Of a DNA stretch of 64,000 nt, positions 45,313-52,389 are shown piece by piece. Source of the stretch: Dermatophilaceae bacterium Soc4.6. GTDB taxonomy: Bacteria; Actinomycetota; Actinomycetes; Actinomycetales; Dermatophilaceae. Location: assembly GCA_039889245.1 (NCBI GenBank), contig JAZGVH010000002.1:3782001-3846000 (forward strand). The letters run 5' to 3'. Numbering within the stretch: position 1 is the first letter of the stretch; every line of letters starts with the position of its first letter. The translations under genes and the position numbers were made by a program. The notes beneath the pieces are model-generated. The model was not told the DNA's origin and did not search any database. It saw nothing but the letters and a program-made list of their open reading frames with translations.

Positions 45313-45566
45313 GCCGCCAGGGGGACGCGAATCGGGCTCGAATCTCAGAGTCATCATTGGTCGCAGGGCGCGCGCTCACCTGCCTGCCGGCAGGTCCCGC
45401 GTCCAACACCCGTCCTCGCGTCCCGTTGAAGCTGGCTGTTGCGGTGCAGGTTGCTACGTCCACACACCCCTTCGGTCAGACCGCCGCCCGCTACATCGAC
45501 GTCGTCCACTCCGGCGCCGAGAACGCCGGCCGAAGACCACTGTGCCCGAGCATGCCGCCGGGCGGG
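45313..45566. other. No gene seen
   Basis: About 250 bp between the TetR stop and the HTH remnant. Short open frames on both strands have no family resemblance. A tRNA-like T-arm string near 45335-45350 does not fold into a full tRNA. Confidence 0.5.
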
Positions 45567-45876
45567 TCAGTGTGAAGTCCCTCGAGGTCCGAGGGCCGCG
45601 CGCTCCGCGGGCAGCAGCACCACCGTCCGCCCAGTAACCGTCGGCCGGACCTCTGCGGCGTTGAGCCCGAAGAGCCGGACCCTCGCCATGACGATGCCGG
45701 TGGCAGCCCGGACGGCGTCAACGTCGCCCTCCATCGCCTGGTCCCAGACGCTGCGCAGCAACGCGTCGAGGCGGGCACCCTCGAGCCGGCGCAAATTGGA
45801 GACCGAGTCGACGGTCTCGTTCTCGAGGGTCGTCCGCACCAGACGATGCACGGTGCCCCGGTTGCGTAGCCCAAGC
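45567..45876 (-). pseudogene. HTH protein C-terminal part fused in frame to transposase remnant
   Basis: About 100 residues: LGLRNRGTVHRLVRTTLENE, then TVDSVSNLRRLEGARLDALLRSVWDQAMEGDVDAVRAATGIVMARVRLFGLNAAEVRP and a stop at 45567. This is the C-terminal half of a small helix-turn-helix protein type found with phage and plasmid genes in actinobacteria (from memory). Its own start is missing. Upstream the frame runs without a stop into the IS110 transposase remnant, the join falling at VARELG. Whether the chimera is made is unknown. Confidence 0.6.
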
Positions 45877-46490
45877 TCACGCGCCACCGCGACGTTCGCG
45901 ATGACGGTGAGCTTCTTGCGGTCGTTGAACCGTAGCCACCGTTCGTGCAGACGCTGGTTGCCGGCATGGCCGCGGGCTCGCGCGGCGGCTGGGGCCAGGT
46001 CCCAGCGGTCGCGCATGGCCTTGGTCGGGCGGTAGGGCCGCCGGTGGTGCCAGGCGGCCTCACCAGCAGCCGGCGGGCGTGGGTGTTGCCGGTCTTGGTG
46101 ATCGAGCCCTGGCGGCGGCCCTCGCCGCTGGAGCTCTCGGTCGGCACGAGCCCGAGGTAGGCCCCGATCGTGGAACCGGTGAACCGGCTCCAGTCGCCGA
46201 CCTCGACGGTGAGCCCGAACGCGGTCAGCGTCGAGACCCCCCGCAGGCACTGCAGCCGCGACACCGTCGGCCACCACTGCGGTTCGGGGGCCATCTCGAT
46301 GATCGCCTTGTCGAGCCGGGCCCGGCGCGAGGTCGCCGGCAGCACCGTCTCCAGCGTCGTGTCGTACGCGGCCTGCAACCCGGGCAGCTCGAACCGCTGC
46401 TGGCCGAGCCACTGCTCGTGAGCGCCGGTCCAGGCCGTCCCGCCCGACCACAAGATCCCCTGCCGCAGCAGGAGCGTGGAGGTGCGGTGC
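45877..46490 (-). mobile_element. IS110-family transposase remnant, truncated and frameshifted
   Basis: Minus-strand residues from TLLLRQGILWSGGTAWTG to RLDKAIIEMAPEPQWWPTVSRL, then GVSTLTAFGLTVEVGDWSRF and GAYLGLVPTESSSGEGRRQG up to ITKTGNTHARRLLV, are the C-terminal transposase_20 domain of IS110/IS116/IS902 transposases. One base is missing near 46065; the next frame continues AWHHRRPYRPTKAMRDRWDL to KKLTVIANVAVAREL. The N-terminal RuvC-like DEDD domain is absent beyond 46490, and the final residues are replaced by the HTH fragment. No inverted ends are expected for this family. Non-functional. Confidence 0.85.
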
Positions 46491-46802
46491 CGAGGTCGCC
46501 GCCGCCCACAAGGTCCTGCTGCACGTGATCTGAGGGGCCGCTAGCACCTGCCCTCAGCCGAGTCGTCCGGACAGCTGCTTCTGCAGAAGCCCCAGGAGCG
46601 TGGTCGTCGGTGCACCTGCGGTCTCGGAGTCGGAAGATCTTCACCCTGGCGGCCAGGACGATGCTGGTGGTTTTCCTGGCGTAGACGATGTCCGCGGGCC
46701 GGAAGGAAGCGGTTGGCGGGGGCAGAGTAGATAGAGCAGGACGGTTGAGCCCGGTCTGGTTGAGTGGGCTGTGGGACGTCGAAGGGTGCTCTAGATTGAG
46801 GG
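46491..46802. other. No gene seen; promoter at the right end
   Basis: About 310 bp. No convincing coding sequence. TAGATT (46792-46797) lies five bases before the next ATG and resembles the other leaderless promoters here. Confidence 0.45.
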
Positions 46803-47225
46803 ATGCGCACTCCACTTGCTCTCTGCCTCATGACAACGCTGACCATGGGGAGTGTGATGGGGTCGGCGCTCCCAGCCAGTGCCCTTGTGCTGAGCGTGAC
46901 AGTCACGTGTGACGTGCCCAAGTCCCAGCCGGAGCGACAGCTCGCCCCAAACTCGTGCCTGAACTATGTGCCGGACGGGACGCAGACCTACACGGCGCTG
47001 GTCAGGAACGGCCGCGGGCAGCCCGTGGCGGGAGTCAAGGTCGTCTGGGGCGATTCCGACGTCAAGGACGCACATTTTCGGGTCAACCAGACCCCCTGCT
47101 ACACCAGCTCTGCCGGGACCTGCTCCGCTGAGGTCAAGGACACGGCCCCGAAGTCGGGGGAGAAGATCACCGTGAAGGCCCACGCGTCCGGCTATATCGG
47201 GACCGGGTACCTGACGTTCCGTTAG
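46803..47225 (+). CDS. Small secreted protein with Ig-like (Big_1-type) domain
   Basis: 140 residues. MRTPLALCLMTTLTMGSVMGSALPASALV is a signal peptide with cleavage near residue 28. The mature part has TYTALVRNGRGQPVAGVKVVWGDSD and SSAGTCSAEVKDTAPKSGEKITVKA, the alternating-strand pattern of bacterial Ig-like domain 1 (invasin/intimin type). Four cysteines (in CDVP, SCLN, PCYT, GTCS) could form two disulfides outside the cell. It is a single domain with no anchor, so free or wall-adsorbed. It lies in the accessory region and its codon use is a little less G/C-extreme than its neighbours. Function unknown. Confidence 0.75.
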   Translation: MRTPLALCLMTTLTMGSVMGSALPASALVLSVTVTCDVPKSQPERQLAPNSCLNYVPDGTQTYTALVRNGRGQPVAGVKVVWGDSDVKDAHFRVNQTPCYTSSAGTCSAEVKDTAPKSGEKITVKAHASGYIGTGYLTFR

Positions 47226-47631
47226 GCCACCGGTATGCGACGGCACAAGGGTCAGTGACTCGCCCGCGTGCACGAGTCCTGAAGAGCTCTGTTGACCCCG
47301 CTCGGTGTGCGGCTGTCGCCGACCAGACTGCGCCATCTCGCCTCTGATATCGCGCGGCGTACGATGTCTCTACCGCGTCTCATCCGCCGGCAAGGGTCTC
47401 ATGGAGTGTGCGGGCGGGTGAAGGCGAATTGGGGGACGCCTCCCGCCACCGCCCATGCCGGCCCGCTCTCGCATATCAGGCGCTTCTGCTCAGGGCGGGG
47501 CCGCTCGTCCAAGCGCAGCCCGGATTGATCGACGGCGGCAGGCCCTTGGCAGGACCCGAAAGGACCCCCTACCCGGCTCACGGAACAGCGACCTGCGACA
47601 TCGCATCCCGACGTGGGTCCTCGTGGGTATC
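47226..47631. other. No gene seen (406 bp)
   Basis: Between the Ig-like gene and the mscL-like gene. Only short overlapping frames without family resemblance on either strand, and no repeat or element end that I can recognise. It presumably holds the mscL promoter. Confidence 0.5.
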
Positions 47632-48053
47632 GTGTCGCGCAGGAAGACGTTGCTGAGAGACTTCAGGGCCTTCGCGTTCGGCGGCTCTCTCCTCGACTTG
47701 GCAATCGGGATTGCCATCGGCGCCGCCTTTGCTGGCGTTGTCGCTCCGATGGTCAAGAACCTCATCCTGCCGCGAGTGGCGGACCTCGTCGGCGCACCCG
47801 ACTTCGACAGCCTGCACGCCACGATCCGGGGAAATGCTCAGATCGAGTACGGAACTTTCCTGACAGACCCATCGCCTTCTTGCTGCTGGCCCTGGTCATC
47901 CTCCTGCTCGTGAAGCTCATCAAGCACCTCACCGGCGTCGAGGCCGTGGGCGCACAAGGCAACCGCGAGTGCGACCACTGCAAAAGCTTCATCCCCGTCG
48001 ACGCCAGCGTGTGCCTGTACTGCACCCGCGACGTCGAGCCGGTCGTCGCCTGA
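47632..48053 (+). pseudogene. mscL: MscL-type mechanosensitive channel with zinc-ribbon tail, one frameshift
   Basis: From GTG 47632, SRRKTLLRDFRAFAFGGSLL and DLAIGIAIGAAFAGVVAPMV form the MscL N-helix and TM1. The frame continues to QIEYGTFLTD and then breaks near 47868. In the next frame IAFLLLALVILLLVKLIKHL is TM2, followed by a cytoplasmic tail CDHCKSFIPVDASVCLYC with two CxxC pairs, a zinc ribbon seen in some actinobacterial MscL proteins. Both transmembrane halves are well kept and only one base is missing, so this is either a recent inactivation or a sequencing error. Intact length would be about 140 residues. MscL releases solutes on osmotic downshock. Confidence 0.82.
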
Positions 48054-48068
48054 CCCCCTCTGCCCGCT

Positions 48069-48371
48069 CGCCCTTTCGACGAGGTCCTCGGCCGAGATGA
48101 GGGTGGGGGAGCGGCGCGACTCCAGCTCGCCGAGTGCCTCCGCGATGCCGGCCAGCCGAGGCCGAGCGGTGGCGGCACTGAGGAGGCCCTCGGCCAGGAG
48201 TTCGACAACTTCCTCGCGGCGTTGTCGATGCTCGGCGATCTGTCGATCTAGCGCGTCCCCGTTGGTGTGGGGGCGGGACAGCTCGGCTGCGTGGGGCCGT
48301 CGCAGGCGTTCGATCACGAGGTTCGTCACGATGGCGTCGGCGGCACGGCGGCTCATGCTCACGAAGCAGCA
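48069..48371 (-). pseudogene. Serine recombinase C-terminal fragment
   Basis: About 100 residues resembling the region after the zinc ribbon of large serine recombinases: CCFVSMSRRAADAIVTNLVI, ERLRRPHAAEL, then the coiled-coil-like RQIAEHRQRREEVVELLAEGLLSAATARPRLAGIAEALGELESR. The catalytic serine domain and most of the DNA-binding domain are missing. It ends tail-to-tail with the mscL-like gene. It is a second, independent integrase relic in the same region. Confidence 0.7.
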
Positions 48372-48574
48372 CTGCGAGGGCGAGGGCGACGGCGGACGGC
48401 GGCTCGGGCAGCGAGCCAGCCCTCGGCGTTCGCGATGCCTCGAACGCAGCCTGATGAAGCTCGCCGTCAACGTCCACGAGGCCGTCGACGGCGCCGGGGA
48501 GGCAATCGGTCCATCGGGTGTGCGATGGACGCGCCCCCGTCAGCCGGTCAATCTGGTCGGGTGCCGTCGAGCAG

Positions 48575-48613
48575 GCACCGGCCGGCAGGCCGTGCTGGCC
48601 TGCCGGCCGGTGC
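48575..48613. terminator. Perfect 17-bp hairpin
   Basis: A 17-base arm starting GCACCGGCC (48575-48591) pairs exactly with 48597-48613 around GTGCT. It lies 20 bp past the stop of the ScyD-like gene on the minus strand and is the strongest hairpin in the accessory region. Confidence 0.8.
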
Positions 48614-48632
48614 GGTACCCGAGGTGGGCTCG

Positions 48633-49817
48633 TCAGTCGTCGACGGAGATTCTCACGACCTCGCCCGTCGGACCACCGCCGTTGGACGCGGGCATGATGC
48701 TCCAGTTGGAGACGTAGACCGCGCCGTCGTCGTAGGCGAACCCCGAGGGGAACGACAGCTGGCCAGCCCCGAGGGTAGTGCGGGTGCCATTCGGCGCAAC
48801 CTTGATGAGCGCACCGGAGGGGTCTGGACCGAACATGCCGTTGGCCTGGAACTCGGTGGCGTAGAAGTTGCCCGAGTCGTCAAAGCCGCAGCCCTGGATC
48901 CCGGTGAAGCCGCTCCACTTGACGGACGCCACGCCGTTGGCGATGCGCCACACCCGTGCGTGTCCTGGCGCGTAGTCCCCGCCGAGGAGCTCCCCGACGT
49001 AGAAGGACCCGTCAGGAGCCTTCGCGATGCACGTCGGGACGGCGTCCGTGACCGCCCCGGCGGGAACCGGGAGGTATGTCAACGTCGAGACCCGTCCCTG
49101 GTCGTCGACCTTCGCGATGAGGTTGGCGCCGGCGTCGGCCACGTAGTGCGTACGGCCGATGGTCATCAGGGCGTTGGGGTTCGCGTCGGGGAACTGGTCG
49201 GGCTGCAGGTCCTGGTGGCGGTTGGTCCAGGCGTAGTCCCGGTTGCCGGTGGGCGCCAGCGCGCTCCACGAGCCGTGCCGATCGATGGTGATCGTCCGAC
49301 CCAGCTCGGCCTTGGCGGCGCGGACGACGGGTCCCGGGGGTGCGTTCGGTGGGACGCCGGCGCCGTTGGCCGCCATCTGCCCGTAGAGGCGGTTGCCCTG
49401 GGTGGACACCGCCGAGAGGCCTCCAGCGGCGGTCCCGTCCGGCGATGCCACCGAGATCAGGCCGTCGAGGACCTTGGTGAGCCGCCCGTCTGCCAGCTTG
49501 CTCACCCCGCTCGTCAGCCCCGCGCACTGGGGCCCCTCCGGTCCGTTGCCCAGGCACAGACTTCCGCCGTGACCTGATTCGGCAATGTAGAGGTCGTCGT
49601 GGGAGCCGAAGGCCAGGCCGCGAGGATTGTCGAGGTTGCGGGCGACGACGGTCACGCGCGCGCCGTCTGCATCGGTTGGTGGGGCGGCGTGGGCCGGGCG
49701 GGCAGCCATGAGGCTGCCCGCCACGACGAGGCTGAGGGCAGCGGAGGCGCTGAGGGTGCGGGTGCGCGACGTGGAGCGGGTCGGGAACGACATGCCATAC
49801 GCGATGTTGGTGGTCAT
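48633..49817 (-). CDS. Secreted ScyD/ScyE family beta-propeller protein
   Basis: 394 residues from ATG 49817 with a GAGGAGG site. A signal peptide is present (SAALSLVVAGSLMAARPAHAA, cleavage near 45). The mature part is an NHL-like propeller of the ScyD/ScyE family: VVARNLDNPRGLAFGSHDDLYIAESG, HYVADAGANLIAKVDDQGRV, APDGSFYVGELLGG and FPSGFAYDDGAVYVSN mark the blades. In cyanobacteria ScyD/E homologues are linked to scytonemin export; in actinobacteria the role is unknown. It has its own promoter with a possible iron box and a strong terminator, so it is a complete single-gene unit among decayed elements. Confidence 0.88.
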   Translation of the reverse strand: MTTNIAYGMSFPTRSTSRTRTLSASAALSLVVAGSLMAARPAHAAPPTDADGARVTVVARNLDNPRGLAFGSHDDLYIAESGHGGSLCLGNGPEGPQCAGLTSGVSKLADGRLTKVLDGLISVASPDGTAAGGLSAVSTQGNRLYGQMAANGAGVPPNAPPGPVVRAAKAELGRTITIDRHGSWSALAPTGNRDYAWTNRHQDLQPDQFPDANPNALMTIGRTHYVADAGANLIAKVDDQGRVSTLTYLPVPAGAVTDAVPTCIAKAPDGSFYVGELLGGDYAPGHARVWRIANGVASVKWSGFTGIQGCGFDDSGNFYATEFQANGMFGPDPSGALIKVAPNGTRTTLGAGQLSFPSGFAYDDGAVYVSNWSIMPASNGGGPTGEVVRISVDD

Positions 49818-49839
49818 CGAACCTCCTCAAGGGGGCCGC

Positions 49840-49890
49840 CTAGGTAAGGCTGGCCTTGACCAACGAAGCACTGACCCACGGGGGTGTCAA
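49840..49890 (-). promoter_or_regulatory. Promoter with candidate IdeR/DtxR iron box
   Basis: CTAGGTAAGGCTGGCCTTG (49840-49858) matches most of the IdeR/DtxR consensus TTAGGTTAGGCTAACCTAA. On the minus strand TTGACA (49885-49890) is a perfect -35, although the -10 is poor. The box lies 23 bp before the ScyD-like start, where a bound iron repressor would block transcription. Confidence 0.45.
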
Positions 49891-50045
49891 CCCCCAAAAC
49901 AAGACGACCCCAACGCCAGGCTCAGAGGCCCGTCTGCTGAGCCGCCGCCAGCATCCGGCCTGTGCCGACCACCGATGGCCGGAGGGTGCTCGCGTCTCAC
50001 GCGCGCACCGGGTTATGCGGCTCTTCACCAGGCAGCGTGTCGTGG

Positions 50046-50410
50046 GGGTCTGAAGCCGCCGCTCTCGAGGGGGAGCGGGCGATGTGGTTGGTGAGGTTTC
50101 GGAACCCGAGGGCGTAGCCACGCAGGTGCTCGAGTCGAGGAGGCGATGAGCGCAGCCATCAGCTCACGCCCGGGCTTGCGGTCGGGTGTGCGGTACCCGG
50201 CGACCATCCGCTGGTAGGTGCCCCGGGTCGCTTCGACCTCTATGTGCTTTCGGTTCGCGACCAACGCGATCAGCCGCTCCGGCTGGGGGTCGGTGAGCAG
50301 GTCGTTGCTGGTGTGCAGGGTCTTCCTAGAAGGTTCGTGCGCCAGCCGACGGACCACGGTGTCGCGGGCTGCACCCTCGCACCCGCAGCGGTACCACCGG
50401 TCGGGTTCCA
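50046..50410 (-). mobile_element. ISL3-family transposase remnant with internal deletions
   Basis: Minus-strand residues WYRCGCEGAARDTVVRRLAHEP are the start of an ISL3 transposase zinc-binding domain. They join directly to KTLHTSNDLLTDPQPERLIALVANRKHIEVEATRGTYQRMVAGYR and DRKPGRELMAALIASS, which lie far later in intact ISL3 transposases. A second loss then connects to LEHLRGYALGFRNLTNHIAR in another frame. The central DDE domain is gone. It is a heavily reduced copy and cannot move. Confidence 0.82.
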
Positions 50411-50754
50411 CGACCCGGCACCCAAGGACCGCCCGGCCGGGTTCGAGGCGTTGCCCGGGTCTTCCAGACGCTGTGGGGGAACCCCCGTCACCGGGAGACC
50501 GCGGGACCGATGCGCCGACCCACCCGGGCGACGGACCTACACCCTGATCTGCGAAGGGGACCCGGATCATTCATCTAGGAGCAGCCCCTGATCGACACAA
50601 CCTTGGTCATCGCGGTATCTCAGGTCAGGATGATTCATGGCACAGCGCTCCGAGCCTGCATGCTTGTTCAGCACGTCAGCACAGCGCACAGGCCTCCCCA
50701 CAACGCGACTACCACGGCGTCTCCGCCGCGGCACCGGGCCCATCGGCCCAGACG
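50411..50754. other. No intact gene; IS-derived flank
   Basis: About 340 bp between the ISL3 remnant and the stop of the serine hydrolase. Nothing recognisable on either strand beyond possible flanking transposon DNA. Confidence 0.4.
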
Positions 50755-52011
50755 TCAGTCGTCGATGGCCTGGTAGACGACCGAGCGGAAGTCGGCCTCG
50801 GGCAAGTCGAAGCCGACCATGTGCTGCGTCATGAGCACGCCGACGACCTCCTCGACCGGGTCGACCCAGAAGTAGGTCTTGGCCGCACCGGCCCAGCCGA
50901 ACTCGCCGGCCGAGCCAGCGAGCGCGCTCTGGCCGATGTCCATCGCGACGCGGGAGCCCAGACCGAACCCGTAGCCGGGCGCTGCCACGCCGCCGAGGGT
51001 GTACGGGAGCAGCGCCGGCGCGAGGTGGTTGGTGTGCATCAGCTCGAGCGTCTTGCGGCCGAGGATGCGGGTGCCGTCCTCGGCCTTGCCCGTGAGCAGC
51101 ATGGTCGCGAACCGCAGGTAGTCCGAGCCGGTGCCGAACAGGCCGTGGCCACCGCGCTGGAAGACGTCCGGGGTGTCGCTCGGGTACGTCGCGTCCACCT
51201 CCCGGCGGCCGACGTCGCCCGTGGCGAAGGCCATCGCGAGCTTGGTGAACGTCATGTCCTTTCCCACGATGTCCGGCAGGCCGTACATCGCGGCCAGACG
51301 GCCACGCTCCGACGGCGGCACGCCGAAGCCGGTGTCGGTCATCCCGAGCGGCCCGAACAGGCGCTCCGAGAGGAACTCCCCGAGCTTCTGGCCCGAGATC
51401 ACCTCGATCAGGCGGGCCGCGACGTCGATGCCGACGCTGTAGTGCCACTGCGTCCCAGGCGCGAACGCGAGCGGGAGAGTGGCCACCTCGTCGACGAACT
51501 GCTCGAGGGTGCGCGTCGGGTCGTTGCCGATCCGCTTCTCGCGGTACTGCTCCGCGACCGGGAAGTCCTCGAGGAAGTCGTAGGTGAGCCCGCTGGTGTG
51601 GCTCATCACGTCGCGGACCTGCATCGGGCGCAGCAGCGACTGGTCCTCGAGCGTCCCGCCCGGCCCGGCGATCTTCGTCGCCGCGAAGGCGGGGATCCAC
51701 TTGGCGACCGGGTCGACGAGCTGGAACCTCCCCTCCTCGAAGAGGGTCATCAGCGCGGTGCAGATGATCGGCTTGGTCATCGAGTACAGGCGGTAGATCG
51801 TGTCCTCTGCCGTGGGCACGCCGGCCTCGCGGTCCTGCCACCCGAGGCACTCGGAGTGGACGAGCTGCCCGCGGCGCGACACCAACGTCATGAAGCCGGC
51901 ATAGCCGCGCTCGTCGACGTACTTCTGCAGGGCGGGCGCGATCCGCTCGAGGCGGCCGGCGCTCATCCCCACCGACTCGGGTGACGTGCGCTGCGGTGCG
52001 ACCTGGGTCAT
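50755..52011 (-). CDS. Beta-lactamase-fold serine hydrolase (family VIII esterase-like)
   Basis: 418 residues from ATG 52011, preceded by AGGAG. The serine-lysine pair is S-M-T-K in IYRLYSMTKPI (about residue 78), followed by SHTSGLTYDF. The tyrosine motif is WHYSVGID (Y-S-x instead of the Y-x-N of true class C beta-lactamases). The third motif region is FGWAGAAKTYFWVDP (W-x-G). This is the signature of family VIII carboxylesterases such as EstB and of LovD-type transferases, so an esterase is more likely than a beta-lactamase. No signal peptide: cytoplasmic. It probably lies just outside the decayed region. Confidence 0.88.
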   Translation of the reverse strand: MTQVAPQRTSPESVGMSAGRLERIAPALQKYVDERGYAGFMTLVSRRGQLVHSECLGWQDREAGVPTAEDTIYRLYSMTKPIICTALMTLFEEGRFQLVDPVAKWIPAFAATKIAGPGGTLEDQSLLRPMQVRDVMSHTSGLTYDFLEDFPVAEQYREKRIGNDPTRTLEQFVDEVATLPLAFAPGTQWHYSVGIDVAARLIEVISGQKLGEFLSERLFGPLGMTDTGFGVPPSERGRLAAMYGLPDIVGKDMTFTKLAMAFATGDVGRREVDATYPSDTPDVFQRGGHGLFGTGSDYLRFATMLLTGKAEDGTRILGRKTLELMHTNHLAPALLPYTLGGVAAPGYGFGLGSRVAMDIGQSALAGSAGEFGWAGAAKTYFWVDPVEEVVGVLMTQHMVGFDLPEADFRSVVYQAIDD

Positions 52012-52149
52012 CGTGGATCTCCTGTGATCGGGACTGGTGCCAAACCTACGCCTGCGCCCTGATCCTGGCGGAGTGCGACGCCGCGGAGGCCCCGACCACC
52101 TCGTCGTGGTCAGGGCTCCCGCGCTCTGCCGGCCTCGCTCGACCTTGGC

Positions 52150-52287
52150 TCAGCCTCGCTTGGGGGCGGGTGGCACGATACTGGGGTGCGCCATCTTGTC
52201 GGCCTTGGCGTGCTTCTCGGCCCGCTTCTCCTTGATGGACTTGCCAGCCTTCTTCGACATCGTGTTCTTCGGTGACTTGTCGGCCAT
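52150..52287 (-). CDS. Small Lys-rich protein (45 residues)
   Basis: ATG 52287 with a GGGAGCAG site encodes MADKSPKNTMSKKAGKSIKE and so on to APKRG, with 13 Lys in the first 31 residues. The tail is Pro-rich (MAHPSIVPPAPKRG). Proteins of this kind are widespread and unnamed in Micrococcales (from memory). The charge suggests nucleic-acid binding or ribosome association, but this is only inference. The clean ribosome-binding site and compact frame support a real gene. Confidence 0.7.
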   Translation of the reverse strand: MADKSPKNTMSKKAGKSIKEKRAEKHAKADKMAHPSIVPPAPKRG

Positions 52288-52389
52288 TGGTCTGCTCCCT
52301 CATGGGGAGCCGGGCGGCTCCGTGACCTGAGGCTACGCCTCCGAGGGGGTCACGGGGGAGGTCCTGCGAGCCCTGCCTTCGAGCCGCGC

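Noticed and set aside
45330-45360. tRNA-like T-arm string near the TetR 3' end, considered as an attachment site
   Set aside because: No acceptor, D-arm or anticodon stem can be folded around it.
45879-46490. Intact IS110 transposase
   Set aside because: The DEDD domain is absent, one base is lost near 46065 and the C-terminus is replaced; a relic only.
46803-47225. Large invasin/adhesin because of the Ig-like domain
   Set aside because: Only one domain, no anchor and no repeat; a small secreted protein is all that can be supported.
50755-52011. Beta-lactamase giving drug resistance
   Set aside because: The Y-S-x motif, W-x-G third motif and lack of a signal peptide fit family VIII esterases better.
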